Below, piece after piece: positions 26,666 through 36,732 of a stretch of 64,000 nt of DNA. Where the stretch lies: the NCBI GenBank assembly GCA_963746465.1, contig CAVVAY010000007.1, forward strand, positions 496,001 to 560,000, given 5' to 3'. A model generated the notes under the pieces. It saw only the letters and a program-made list of their open reading frames with translations, was not told the DNA's origin and searched no databases. The stretch's first letter is position 1, and every line of letters begins with the position of its first letter. A program made the position numbers and the translations under genes. This DNA comes from CAVVAY01 sp963746465. Its GTDB lineage: Bacteria; Actinomycetota; Actinomycetes; JACCUZ01.

Positions 26666-27199
26666 TCAGGCGACGTCGCTGCTGCCGGGCAGCGGCAGTG
26701 CGCGCAGCGCGAGCGCAGGCTCCTCGCGGTAGCGGGCGATCAGCTCGCTGGTGGCGTCGTCCAGGCGCTCGTGCAGGCTGCGCCGGTACGACGACAGCTC
26801 CACCTCGGCTGCGGCCAGCCGGGGCAGCAGGCCCTCGCCGGAGTCGAGGTCGGACCCGGCCTCCCACAGCACCGCCAGGTCCGGCAGCGGCGGGACCGAC
26901 ACGGCGTCGTGCACCGGCAGCACCGCGAGACGCCGGCTGGACTCCTGGTGCTGGGTCAGCACCGACTGCAGCCGGGCGACCGGGGTGCGCTCACCGTTCT
27001 CGCCGAGAGCGGTGTCCAGCCGGGCCTGCAGGATCCGGCGCCAGTACGAGACGCGGGACTCCTCGACGACCAGCTCCTGCCGGTAGCTGCGCAACGCGTC
27101 CAGGTCCAGGGGCATCAGGTGCGGGACGCGCTGCGCCGGGCGCCGGGCTGCCGGCCGACGGCCGTTGCCCGTGCTCCGCGCAGGAGTGCTGGTGATCAC
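26666..27199 (-). CDS. RsiG-like anti-sigma factor with c-di-GMP-binding signature
   Basis: 177 residues, soluble and helical. Two helices of an antiparallel coiled coil carry the signature known from Streptomyces RsiG, E-x3-S-x2-R-x3-Q-x3-D: the first is complete (E47, S51, R54, Q58, D62); the second has His for Gln (E132, S136, R139, H143, D147). In Streptomyces, RsiG with c-di-GMP holds sigma WhiG inactive and so delays sporulation. Function here is inferred from the signature; no WhiG gene is in the window. GTG 27199 is the longest start; ATG 27115, which removes a low-complexity N-terminus, is possible. It diverges from nth. Confidence 0.7.
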   Translation of the reverse strand: MITSTPARSTGNGRRPAARRPAQRVPHLMPLDLDALRSYRQELVVEESRVSYWRRILQARLDTALGENGERTPVARLQSVLTQHQESSRRLAVLPVHDAVSVPPLPDLAVLWEAGSDLDSGEGLLPRLAAAEVELSSYRRSLHERLDDATSELIARYREEPALALRALPLPGSSDVA

Positions 27200-27288
27200 A
27201 CCAGACGTGTCGTCGGGCCTCCCACCGGCCTTGAGAGCAGGTCACCCGTACGGCTGAGGTGTCGCCGACGGACCGTAGGCTCTGCGCT

Positions 27289-28026
27289 GTGACCAGGAGC
27301 CGCACGACCACCCGAGTGGCCGAGTCCCCGCTGGCTCGCACCCGCCGCGCGCGGCGCATCCACAAGATCCTGGCCGACACCTACCCGGACGCTCACTGCG
27401 AGCTCGACTTCAGCACCCCGCTGGAGCTCGTGGTGGCTACGATCCTGTCCGCGCAGTCCACCGACGCGGGGGTCAACAAAGTCACGCCGGCGCTCTTCGC
27501 CAGGTACCCCGCGGCCGCCGACTACGCCGCCGCCGACCGCGAAGAGCTCGAGGCGATGATCCACTCGACCGGCTTCTTCCGGGCGAAGACGAACTCGCTG
27601 ATCAACCTCGGCCAGGCCCTCGTCGAGCGGTACGGCGGGGAGGTGCCAGGCCGGCTCGACGACCTGGTGACCTTGCCGGGGATCGGGCGCAAGACCGCCA
27701 ACGTGGTCCTCGGCAACGCGTTCGACGTGCCCGGCATCACCGTCGACACCCACTTCGGCCGGCTCTCGCGGCGGTTCGGCTGGACCGAGCTGGACGATCC
27801 GGTCAAGGTGGAGCACGAGGTCGGCGCGCTGTTCCCCAAGCGGGACTGGACGATGCTCAGCCACCGGGTCATCTTCCATGGCCGCCGCGTGTGCCACGCC
27901 CGTCGGCCGGCCTGCGGGGCCTGCCCGGTGGCCCGCCTCTGCCCGGCGTACGGCGAGGGCGAGCTGGACCCGGTCAAGGCCGCGAAGCTCGTGAAGTCGC
28001 CCGCCCAGGTGGCGGCGTCGGCGTGA
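27289..28026 (+). CDS. nth: Endonuclease III
   Basis: 245 residues. Bifunctional DNA glycosylase/AP lyase for oxidised pyrimidines. Helix-hairpin-helix [14 protein letters not shown] with the catalytic lysine, the catalytic aspartate in [17 protein letters not shown], and a 4Fe-4S cluster ligand set C-x6-C-x2-C-x5-C near the end ([17 protein letters not shown]). GTG 27289 is chosen because TAGGCT (27276-27281) ends seven bases upstream (leaderless); an ATG-like start at 27259 lies upstream of that promoter. It overlaps the next gene by four bases. Confidence 0.96.
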   Translation: MTRSRTTTRVAESPLARTRRARRIHKILADTYPDAHCELDFSTPLELVVATILSAQSTDAGVNKVTPALFARYPAAADYAAADREELEAMIHSTGFFRAKTNSLINLGQALVERYGGEVPGRLDDLVTLPGIGRKTANVVLGNAFDVPGITVDTHFGRLSRRFGWTELDDPVKVEHEVGALFPKRDWTMLSHRVIFHGRRVCHARRPACGACPVARLCPAYGEGELDPVKAAKLVKSPAQVAASA

Positions 28027-28616
28027 CGGCGCCGGGCCGGGCCGTGCGGGTCGCCGCCACGATGACGGTGACGGCCGGCCTGCTGGCCGGCTGCACCGCG
28101 GGGGCCGCGAAGGACCCCGCGCCGGTCGCGTCGGCCAGTGCCGCCTACTCGCTGCCGAGCTGCCCGTCCCTCGAGCCGGCCGAGCCGGTCGACGACGGCC
28201 TGCCCGACCTCGAGCTGCCCTGCCTCGGCGGCGGGCCGTCGGTGAACCTCGCCGACCTGCGCGGCACACCTATGGTGCTCAACGTCTGGGCCGCGTGGTG
28301 CGTCAACTGCGACCGCGAGATGCCGTTGTTCGCCGCAGCGATGGCCGAGGCCGGCGAGCGGGTGCGGTTCTTCGGCGTCCACTACAAGGCCGCCGAGAAG
28401 TACGGCGAGCGCTCGGCGGCCGACTTCGGCGTCCCCTTCCCGTCGGTGCACGACGAGGACGGCGACAAGACCGCGCTCCAGCTGCGCGCCACGGCGCCGC
28501 CGCAGACCCTGTTCGTCACCGCCGAGGGGCGGGTCGTCGGTCACCAGGTCGGCGAGATCAAGACGCGGGAAGAGCTGGACGGCCTGGTGCAGCGTTACCT
28601 CGGCGTACGGCTGTGA
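28023..28616 (+). CDS. TlpA-like thioredoxin-fold lipoprotein
   Basis: 197 residues. Signal peptide ending in the lipobox L-L-A-G-C (about residues 17-21), a Pro/Ala-rich linker, then a TlpA/ResA-type redoxin domain: [25 protein letters not shown] with active-site W-C-V-N-C, and the cis-Pro segment [10 protein letters not shown]. It is probably anchored outside the cytoplasmic membrane and reduces or isomerises thiols, possibly for cytochrome maturation. Start GTG 28023 overlaps the nth stop. Part of the run nth-TlpA-NUDIX-marP. Confidence 0.9.
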   Translation: MTAPGRAVRVAATMTVTAGLLAGCTAGAAKDPAPVASASAAYSLPSCPSLEPAEPVDDGLPDLELPCLGGGPSVNLADLRGTPMVLNVWAAWCVNCDREMPLFAAAMAEAGERVRFFGVHYKAAEKYGERSAADFGVPFPSVHDEDGDKTALQLRATAPPQTLFVTAEGRVVGHQVGEIKTREELDGLVQRYLGVRL

Positions 28617-29290
28617 CGCTGCCCGAGTGGCTGCGGCCGCTCGCCGAGGCCGCCGTGCACGTCCGTCCCGAGCAGCTCAGCAGGTTCCTGCCGCCGGACG
28701 AGGGCGGCCGGGAGTCGGCGGTGCTCATGCTTTTCGGCGAGTCCCGGCCCGGCTGGGAGGGGGCCGACGTGCTGCTGATCGAACGGGCCCACGACATGCG
28801 CAGCCACGCCGGGCAGGTCGCCTTCCCGGGCGGCGCGGTCGACCCCGCGGACGAGGACGTGGTCGCCGCCGCGCTGCGCGAGTCGGTGGAGGAGACCGGG
28901 CTCGATCCCGCGGGTGTGGACGTCATCGGCACGCTGCCGGCGTTGTTCCTGCCACCCAGCGGTTTCGTGGTCACCCCGGTGCTCGGCTGGTGGCGCGAGC
29001 CGTCGCCGGTGTCCGTGGTGGACACGCGAGAGGTGGCGTCGGTGCACCGGGTGCCGCTGGCCGAGCTGCTGGACCCCGCCAACCGCTACCAGGTGAGCCA
29101 CCCCAGCGGCTACGTGGGCGCCGCGTTCGACGCCGCCGGACTGCTGGTGTGGGGCTTCACCGCCGGCCTGCTCGACCGGATGCTCCGCCTCGGCGGGTGG
29201 GAGCTGCCGTGGGACCGTAGCGACGTGCGTGACCTGCCGGCCGAGCACCTGGCCCGGACGATGCCGGCCGACGAGGTGGGTCGCGCGTGA
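28613..29290 (+). CDS. NUDIX CoA pyrophosphatase
   Basis: 225 residues. The CoA-specific motif L-L-I-E-R-A-H-D-M-R-S-H-A-G-Q-V-A-F-P-G-G precedes the NUDIX box (GGAVDPADEDVVAAALRESVEETG). Relatives hydrolyse CoA, acyl-CoA or oxidised CoA to phosphopantetheine and 3',5'-ADP. GTG 28613 overlaps the TlpA gene stop and its own end overlaps marP, so four genes are tightly coupled. Confidence 0.9.
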   Translation: MTLPEWLRPLAEAAVHVRPEQLSRFLPPDEGGRESAVLMLFGESRPGWEGADVLLIERAHDMRSHAGQVAFPGGAVDPADEDVVAAALRESVEETGLDPAGVDVIGTLPALFLPPSGFVVTPVLGWWREPSPVSVVDTREVASVHRVPLAELLDPANRYQVSHPSGYVGAAFDAAGLLVWGFTAGLLDRMLRLGGWELPWDRSDVRDLPAEHLARTMPADEVGRA

Positions 29291-30468
29291 ACTGGCTGGA
29301 CCTCGTGCTGCTGGTCTCGGCGCTGTCGTTCGCCTTCTCGGGCTACCGGCAGGGCTTCGTGGTGGGCGTACTGGCGTTCGCCGGGTTCCTCACCGGTGGA
29401 GTGGTGGGGCTGCTGCTTGCGCCGCGGATGGTCTCGCGGGTCGAACCCGGCCTCGGGCAGTCGCTGCTCGCGGTGGCCGTGGTGCTGCTGGCCGCGACCA
29501 TCGGGCAGGTCGCCCTCGGTTGGCTCGGGTCGTTGGTGCGCAACCGCATCACCTGGCGGCCGGCGCGAGTGCTCGACGCCGGGCTCGGGGCGGCGGTGAG
29601 CGTCGTCGCGATGCTCGTGATCGCCTGGTTCCTGGCATCCTCGCTGCGTCCCGGGCCGCTGCCGTCGCTGTCGCGCCAGATCAGCGACTCGCAGGTGGTC
29701 ACCACCGTCGACCAGGTGATGCCGGAGCGCGCCCGGACGCTGTTCTCCTCGTTCCGGCAGGTGCTCGACGACAACGAGCTGCCGACGGTGTTCGGCGGTC
29801 TGTCCCCGGAGCGGATCAGGCCGGTCCCGCCGCCGGACGGCGCGATCACCGGCACCGCAGCGGTCCGTCGGGCCTCGGCCAGCGTGGTGAAGGTCAGCGG
29901 CACCGCTGACGACTGCAGCCGGAGCCTCGACGGCAGCGGCTTCGTCTACGCCCGCCAGCACGTGCTGACCAACGCGCACGTCGTCGCGGGCGTGGACGAC
30001 CCGCAGGTCCGGGTCAACGGCACCGACCAGCGGCTGGACGCGGAAGTGGTCCTCTTCGACCCGGACCGTGACCTCGCGGTGCTGTACGTGCCCGACCTCA
30101 CCGCGACCCCGCTCGACCTGGACGACTCCGGTCACCGCGGCGACCAGTCCGTGGTCGCCGGCTACCCGGGTGGCGGCCCGTACCGGCTGGTCGCAGCCCG
30201 CATCCGCGACACCATCAACGCCCGCGGCCCGGACATCTACCACCGCAAGCAGATCACCCGCGAGGTGTTCTCGCTGTACGCCGACGTCGAGCCGGGCAAC
30301 TCCGGTGGTCCGCTGCTCACCCCGGACGGCGACGTGTACGGCGTGGTCTTCGCCAAGTCGCTGGACGACGCGGACACCGGCTATGCGCTGACCGTCGACG
30401 AGGCCCGCAGCGTCGCGCGCGCCGGCCGGAAGGCGACCCGCGCGGTCGACACCGACACCTGCGCCTGA
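29287..30468 (+). CDS. MarP-family membrane serine protease
   Basis: 393 residues. Four N-terminal transmembrane helices of the CvpA type (residues 1-125) carry a periplasmic trypsin-like protease. Catalytic triad: H231 in LTNAHVVAG, D262 in FDPDRDLAVLYV, S339 in PGNSGGPLL. In M. tuberculosis MarP (Rv3671c) processes the hydrolase RipA and is needed for acid resistance. GTG 29287 (M-N-W-L-D-L-V-L-L) overlaps the NUDIX gene stop. Last gene of the rightward nth operon. Confidence 0.93.
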   Translation: MNWLDLVLLVSALSFAFSGYRQGFVVGVLAFAGFLTGGVVGLLLAPRMVSRVEPGLGQSLLAVAVVLLAATIGQVALGWLGSLVRNRITWRPARVLDAGLGAAVSVVAMLVIAWFLASSLRPGPLPSLSRQISDSQVVTTVDQVMPERARTLFSSFRQVLDDNELPTVFGGLSPERIRPVPPPDGAITGTAAVRRASASVVKVSGTADDCSRSLDGSGFVYARQHVLTNAHVVAGVDDPQVRVNGTDQRLDAEVVLFDPDRDLAVLYVPDLTATPLDLDDSGHRGDQSVVAGYPGGGPYRLVAARIRDTINARGPDIYHRKQITREVFSLYADVEPGNSGGPLLTPDGDVYGVVFAKSLDDADTGYALTVDEARSVARAGRKATRAVDTDTCA

Positions 30469-30475
30469 CGAGCAG

Positions 30476-31117
30476 CTAGTACGACGTGATGCTGTCGCCG
30501 TCGACCACGATGACCTGGCCGTCGCGGAGCGTGCGGTGCGGGACACCGGCTGCGCGGTACCGTTCGACGACCGCGTCCATCGCCTCGCTCTCGGGGTGGT
30601 CCGGTGACGCGACGTGCGGCACGAAGGCGAAGTCGAGCACGCCCAGACCGTCCCAGATCGGCTGCTCGCCGTAGACCCGGGTCACCGCGTCCGCGTCGTC
30701 CACGAGCTCCAGGCCGCGCAGGCTGGGTGCGAGCACGCACGGCCCCGCGCTGTAGCCGGCGTACACGTACGCATCCCGGCCGAGACCGGCGACGATCGCC
30801 TGGTCGGCACCGCTGTGGCGCATCGCGTGCCGGAGCATGAAGACGTTGCCGCCCCGCAGCCACAGCACGTCATGGCTCTCCAGCACGGCCGCCAGGTCGC
30901 TGTCGTCGCCGACGTGGTCACGCAGGTCGACCTCGGTGGGGCGCAGCCCGAGCGCGGCCAGCGCGACCAGCTCGCGTTCCACGGCTTCCCGGCGGTAGTC
31001 CGGCGCGGCGTCGTCCATCGAGTTGGCGATCACGGCCGCGCGGGCACCCGGCCCGGCCATCGCGACGAGCAGGTCGCTGCGGTCGCCGAGCCGGAACGAC
31101 GAGAGATAGAGCCGCAT
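30476..31117 (-). CDS. Peptidase E (family S51) or S51-like
   Basis: 213 residues. The S51 fold is shown by MRLYLSSFRLGD, VIANSMDDAAPDYRREAVERE, WLRGGNVFMLRHAM, the nucleophile elbow YAGYSAGPCVLAPS (Gly-Tyr-Ser-Ala-Gly) and FVPHVASPDHPE. Peptidase E cleaves Asp-X dipeptides; the catalytic Ser lies in the S-A-G motif. The start codon shares one base with the stop of the DUF309 gene, in a leftward operon of four genes. Confidence 0.88.
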   Translation of the reverse strand: MRLYLSSFRLGDRSDLLVAMAGPGARAAVIANSMDDAAPDYRREAVERELVALAALGLRPTEVDLRDHVGDDSDLAAVLESHDVLWLRGGNVFMLRHAMRHSGADQAIVAGLGRDAYVYAGYSAGPCVLAPSLRGLELVDDADAVTRVYGEQPIWDGLGVLDFAFVPHVASPDHPESEAMDAVVERYRAAGVPHRTLRDGQVIVVDGDSITSY

Positions 31118-31581
31118 CAGCTGCGGAGCCGGACGGTGCGAGGTGGCTCGCCGTCGACCGGCGGCTCGGCGGCCAGGGCACGCGCGGTGGCGACCAGACC
31201 GGCCACGTCGATGCCGTACGGCGGTGCGCCGGCGTACGGCTCGATCCGGGCGGCACCGCGGTGCAGCAGGGTGCTCGCTCCGGCGAGGTTGCCGCGGGCC
31301 CGGTGGGTGAGGCCGACAGCGAGCTGGGCCAGCCCCTGCCACAGGTCGCGCTCGACCTCGGGGGCGGCCTTCCAGGTGCCCTCGAGCACTTCGTGGGCGT
31401 GGAACGGCCGGCCGGCGTCGATCAGCCGCTGGGCCTCGACGAGCGACTCCTCGGGCGCCAGCACCAGGTCGTCAGGCACCCGTTCGACACCCTCGGCGTC
31501 GTGCTGCAGCGGGCGGCCGAGGCCGTCCCGTGGCCGGTTGTTGCGCGCCCGGCCGGCCGGGTCGCGATCGCGCTCGGTCAT
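31117..31581 (-). CDS. DUF309 domain protein
   Basis: 154 residues. DUF309 is a small helical domain recognised by E-A-Q-R-L-I-D-A-G-R-P-F-H-A-H-E-V-L-E-G-T-W-K (about residues 50-72) with two conserved histidines and a glutamate, followed by LWQGLAQLAVGLTHRARGNLAGASTLLHRGAARI. The pattern suggests a metal-binding helical protein; the role is unknown. It overlaps the alpha/beta hydrolase gene by four bases upstream and peptidase E downstream. Confidence 0.85.
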   Translation of the reverse strand: MTERDRDPAGRARNNRPRDGLGRPLQHDAEGVERVPDDLVLAPEESLVEAQRLIDAGRPFHAHEVLEGTWKAAPEVERDLWQGLAQLAVGLTHRARGNLAGASTLLHRGAARIEPYAGAPPYGIDVAGLVATARALAAEPPVDGEPPRTVRLRS

Positions 31582-32522
31582 CCGTGCTCCGGGGAGGGGT
31601 CGTCGAGCCAGTCGCGCAGCACGGTGGTGAACGCGGACGGGTCCTCCTCCTGCGGGAAGTGGCCGACGCCGGGCATCAGGTGCCACCGGTAGGGCGCCTC
31701 GACGTACTTGCCGGAGCCCTGGGCGCTGCCCGGCAGCACGCAGCGGTCCAGCGCACCGTGCACCTGCAGGGTCGGCACGGTGACGGGGCTCGACATCCGC
31801 CGGGCGTACCGGACGCCGTCGGTGCGCGGGATGGAGCGGACCGCCCAGCGGTAGGACTCCAGGGCGCAGTGCGCGACACCGGGGATCTGCGCGGCCTGCC
31901 GGTAGCGCGCCTCGGTCTCGGCGTCCGGGAAGCCGGGCCCGGCCCACTGCCGGAGCAGGGTGGCCACCGCCTCGGCGTCGTCGGCGACCAACCGGCGCTC
32001 CGGCACCATCGGCGCCTGGTAGCCGAGCACGTGGCGGCTGGCCCGGACCTGCCGGACCTGGGTGAGGTGGGCGCGGCGCAGGCGGCGCGGGTGCGGCATC
32101 GAGACGGCCACCAGCCGGCGTACCTGACGGGGGTGCACGACCGACAGCGTCCAGGCGACCAGGCCGCCGAGGCCCTGCCCGACCACGGCGGCGTCCCGGT
32201 CACCCAGCGACCTGATCACGCCGGACGCGTCCTCGGCGAGGGTCCGCGGGTCGTAGCCGCGCGGCGGCTTGTCGCTGGCGCCGAAGCCGCGCAGGTCCAT
32301 CGCGGCGACCCGGTACCCCGCAGCGGCCAGCGCCGGCAGCTGGTGCCGCCAGGTCCACCAGAACTGCGGGAACCCGTGCAGCAGCAGGACGAGCGGCCCG
32401 CTGCCGGCGACCGCGACATGGAACCGGGCACCGTTCGCCGCGACCATGTGGTGCTCCCACGGGCCGGCGACCCGGGCGACGGAGGCGTCCGGAGGCTGGT
32501 CAGCTGGTCGGCGCGTTGCCAT
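31578..32522 (-). CDS. Alpha/beta hydrolase, epoxide hydrolase-like, nucleophile apparently lost
   Basis: 314 residues. Strong epoxide-hydrolase-type signature: LLLHGFPQFWWTWRHQLPAL (H-G-x-P with the following W), MDLRGFGASDKP, and a C-terminal VGHFPQEEDP histidine. The nucleophile elbow, normally G-H-D-x-G-G or G-x-S-x-G, reads G115-Q-G117-L-G-G, so the catalytic Asp/Ser is Gly and the usual His before it is Gln. It may be inactive or have another role. EphE of M. tuberculosis lies at the same place beside MarP. The start overlaps the holin-like gene by 23 bases. Confidence 0.85.
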   Translation of the reverse strand: MATRRPADQPPDASVARVAGPWEHHMVAANGARFHVAVAGSGPLVLLLHGFPQFWWTWRHQLPALAAAGYRVAAMDLRGFGASDKPPRGYDPRTLAEDASGVIRSLGDRDAAVVGQGLGGLVAWTLSVVHPRQVRRLVAVSMPHPRRLRRAHLTQVRQVRASRHVLGYQAPMVPERRLVADDAEAVATLLRQWAGPGFPDAETEARYRQAAQIPGVAHCALESYRWAVRSIPRTDGVRYARRMSSPVTVPTLQVHGALDRCVLPGSAQGSGKYVEAPYRWHLMPGVGHFPQEEDPSAFTTVLRDWLDDPSPEHG

Positions 32523-32931
32523 CGGTGGACCGCGGGCTCTTGAGGAACGCCGCGGTCTCCTTGCTGGTGCGGATGGTCCGCGCCGGCGGGCCCATCTTCG
32601 ACAGCGTCTTCTTGCCGACCAGGACGAGCAGGCCGGCGATCAGGAGGTACAGCACGGCCACGATCAGGAACGCGAGCCACGACACCACCCCGGCGCGGAC
32701 CAGGCCCTGGGCGAGAGCGATCGAGAGCAGGATCGTGGCGAGCAGGCCGAGGAACGCCGCGGCGCCGAACATCGCGCCGCCCTTCGCGCCGTTCTTGGCC
32801 TCCTGGCGGAGCTCGGCCTTGGCGAGCTCGACCTCGCTGCGCACCAGCGTCGACAGGTCGCGGCTGGCGGTGGCGAAGAGCGCGCCGAGGGTCTCCTCGG
32901 GCTGGGTTCCTGGTCCCGTCATCTGCGTCAT
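32500..32931 (-). CDS. Holin-like membrane protein (phage holin family, DUF1469-type)
   Basis: 143 residues. Amphipathic N-terminal helix (LGALFATASRDLSTLVRSEVELAKAELRQEA) followed by two transmembrane helices (residues 54-73 and 80-103) and a basic tail. Databases call these 'phage holin family' or actinobacterial holin-X proteins; here it is a chromosomal gene in the order found in M. tuberculosis (Rv3669) and is not evidence of a prophage. Its end overlaps the hydrolase gene, indicating one leftward transcript. Confidence 0.85.
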   Translation of the reverse strand: MTQMTGPGTQPEETLGALFATASRDLSTLVRSEVELAKAELRQEAKNGAKGGAMFGAAAFLGLLATILLSIALAQGLVRAGVVSWLAFLIVAVLYLLIAGLLVLVGKKTLSKMGPPARTIRTSKETAAFLKSPRSTDGNAPTS

Positions 32932-32936
32932 GGCGC

Positions 32937-33848
32937 TCAGTCTGCCCCGCGGCCGGTGTTCGACGCATTCTCGAGCTCAGGAAGCACCTCGGCGGCGGCT
33001 TGTTCCAGCACGCCGACGTCACCGGCGTACACGCCTTCCGGCCGTGGCCAGTGCACCACCACCTCGTGGAAGCCGAGCGCCGCCGCCCGGCCGAGGACGT
33101 CGCGCAGGTGCTCGACCGACGACGGCCCGAAGGCACCGGAGGCGTCCACGCTGAGGAAGCGCTGGAGGTCGGTGGGGTCGCGGCCCTCGGCGGCCAGCGC
33201 CGCGTCGAGCCACTCGCAGGCGGCAGGCAGTGCCGCCCACCACCGCGTCTCGCCGTCCTCCGGGGGAGTGACGCCGGTCGTCACCCAGGCCTGCCCGTGG
33301 CGGGCCGCGACCCGCATCGCCCGCGGTCCGTTGGCGGCCACGACGAACGGCAGTCGGGGCTGCTGCACGCAGCCGGGGTGCATCCGGGCGTCCCGGGCGG
33401 TGAACCACTCGCCGTCGTACGTCGTGGTCGGTGACGTCAGCAACCGGTCGAGCAGCTCGACGAACTCGGCGAACCGCTCCACCCGCTGTCGCGGTGCCAG
33501 GTCCGGATCGCCGAGCACCGTGGCGTCGAACCCGGGACCACCGGCTCCTACGCCGAGCTGGAAGCGACCCTGCGACACGTCGTCGAGGGTCATCAGCTCC
33601 TTGGCGAACGGAACCGGGTGGCGGAAGTTGGGCGACGCCACGAACGTGCCGAGGCGGATCCTTGTCGTGACGAGCGCTGCCGCGGTCAGGGTCGGGACGG
33701 TGCCGAACCACGGACCGTCGGCCAGCGAGCGCCAGGCGAGATGGTCGTAGGTCCAGGCGGAGTGGTAACCCCACGCGTCCAGCTGCTGCCACTGCCGCCG
33801 GGCGTGCTCCCAGCGCAGCTCCGGTAGGACGACGACACCGAGGCGCAT
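32937..33848 (-). CDS. LLM-class F420-dependent oxidoreductase
   Basis: 303 residues. Luciferase-like TIM barrel: MRLGVVVLPELRWEHARRQWQQLDAWGYHSAWTYDHL, TTRIRLGTFVASPNFRHPVPFAKELMTLDDVSQGRFQLGVGAGG, and VVAANGPRAMRVAARHGQAWVT. The segments fit F420-binding LLM proteins common in actinomycetes rather than FMN luciferases. The substrate is not inferable. It leads the leftward run through the holin-like, hydrolase, DUF309 and peptidase E genes and diverges from the dihydrofolate-reductase-like gene. Confidence 0.88.
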   Translation of the reverse strand: MRLGVVVLPELRWEHARRQWQQLDAWGYHSAWTYDHLAWRSLADGPWFGTVPTLTAAALVTTRIRLGTFVASPNFRHPVPFAKELMTLDDVSQGRFQLGVGAGGPGFDATVLGDPDLAPRQRVERFAEFVELLDRLLTSPTTTYDGEWFTARDARMHPGCVQQPRLPFVVAANGPRAMRVAARHGQAWVTTGVTPPEDGETRWWAALPAACEWLDAALAAEGRDPTDLQRFLSVDASGAFGPSSVEHLRDVLGRAAALGFHEVVVHWPRPEGVYAGDVGVLEQAAAEVLPELENASNTGRGAD

Positions 33849-33923
33849 CCCGCGAGACTAGGCGGGCGCCGATGAGTTCTGCGGTGCCGACCGGTCTGAC
33901 AAGGCGGGAGAGAGGACCCGGAC

Positions 33924-34517
33924 ATGACTGTGAACGCGACCATCACCCAGTCCGTCGACGGCTACATCGCCGGCCCGGACGACGGCCCCTCCGCGGGACT
34001 CGGGATCGGCGGCGAGCGGCTGCACTACTGGGTCTTCGGCGGGCCGTGGTCCTACGACGAGCACCCGGACACCGAGGCGACCGGCGAGGACAAGGCCTTC
34101 CTGGACGACGCGATGTCGAGGGGCGGCGCCAGCGTCTGCGGCCGGTGGATGTACGAAGCAGCCGGCCACTGGGGTGACAAGAACCCGTGGGGCATGCCGG
34201 TCTTCGTCGTGACCCATCGGCCCGAGGAGCAGCCCGAGGGCGGCGAGTTCGCCTTCGTCGACGGCGTGGAGAAGGCCGTCGCGATGGCGGTCGAGGCGGC
34301 CGGCGACAAGGACGTCAGCATCGCGGGCGGCGCCGACGTCATCCGGCAGGCGCTCGCGGCCGGCCTGGTCGACGAGCTCACGATCATCACCGCACCTCTG
34401 GTGCTCGGAGGGGGCAAGCGGCTCTTCGACGGCTTCACCCAGGACGTCGAGCTCGAGCACGTCGGCCTCCGCCAGTCGCCGTACGCGACCTTCGTCACCT
34501 ACCGCGTGAAGCGCTGA
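33924..34517 (+). CDS. Dihydrofolate reductase family protein (RibD C-terminal fold)
   Basis: 197 residues. RibD_C/DHFR-like fold: VNATITQSVDGYIAGPDDGPSAGLG, an FLDDAMSRGGASVCGRWMYEAAGHW segment, VFVVTHRPEEQPEGG, and D-V-S-I-A-G-G-A-D-V-I-R-Q-A-L-A-A-G-L-V-D-E-L-T with the nucleotide-binding G-G. Members reduce unknown substrates with NADPH and are not folate enzymes. The ATG follows GGGAGAGAGG. A long hairpin follows the stop. Confidence 0.88.
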   Translation: MTVNATITQSVDGYIAGPDDGPSAGLGIGGERLHYWVFGGPWSYDEHPDTEATGEDKAFLDDAMSRGGASVCGRWMYEAAGHWGDKNPWGMPVFVVTHRPEEQPEGGEFAFVDGVEKAVAMAVEAAGDKDVSIAGGADVIRQALAAGLVDELTIITAPLVLGGGKRLFDGFTQDVELEHVGLRQSPYATFVTYRVKR

Positions 34518-34530
34518 CCGCCGGATCACA

Positions 34531-34581
34531 TGATCCACACCGGATCGGTACGCCGTTGTGTGACCGATCCGGTGTGGATCA
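34531..34581. repeat. Palindromic element with GATCA ends, copy 2
   Basis: Perfect 19-bp arms TGATCCACACCGGATCGGT (34531-34549) and ACCGATCCGGTGTGGATCA (34563-34581), 13-base loop. It sits between convergent genes and may act as terminator for both, but no T-tract follows on either side. The right end runs into CGAAGTTGG, similar to the end of the copy at 39182-39237. Confidence 0.55.
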
Positions 34582-34599
34582 CGAAGTTGGCAGGCGGGG

Positions 34600-36585
<1,986 letters not shown>

Positions 36586-36675
36586 GGGTGCTCCTCGGCT
36601 CGTACGTCGGCTCGCTCTACCGCCTACCCCACCAGGCTCGCGCCCGGGCGGCAAGGGCGGGTCGTGCGGACACCG

Positions 36676-36722
36676 GGGCGGTCCGGCCGCGCGCCATGGG
36701 GGAGCGCGCGGACGGTCCGCCC
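36676..36722. terminator. Long hairpin between actP and acs
   Basis: Arms of 19 bases (36676-36694 and 36704-36722) with two mismatches and a nine-base loop, directly past the actP stop. It probably ends the actP transcript before the acs gene. Confidence 0.55.
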
Positions 36723-36732
36723 GGCCGGTGGA

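Noticed and set aside
32500..32931. Holin-like gene as a sign of a prophage
   Set aside because: No other phage gene is nearby, and the gene has the same chromosomal neighbours in M. tuberculosis.
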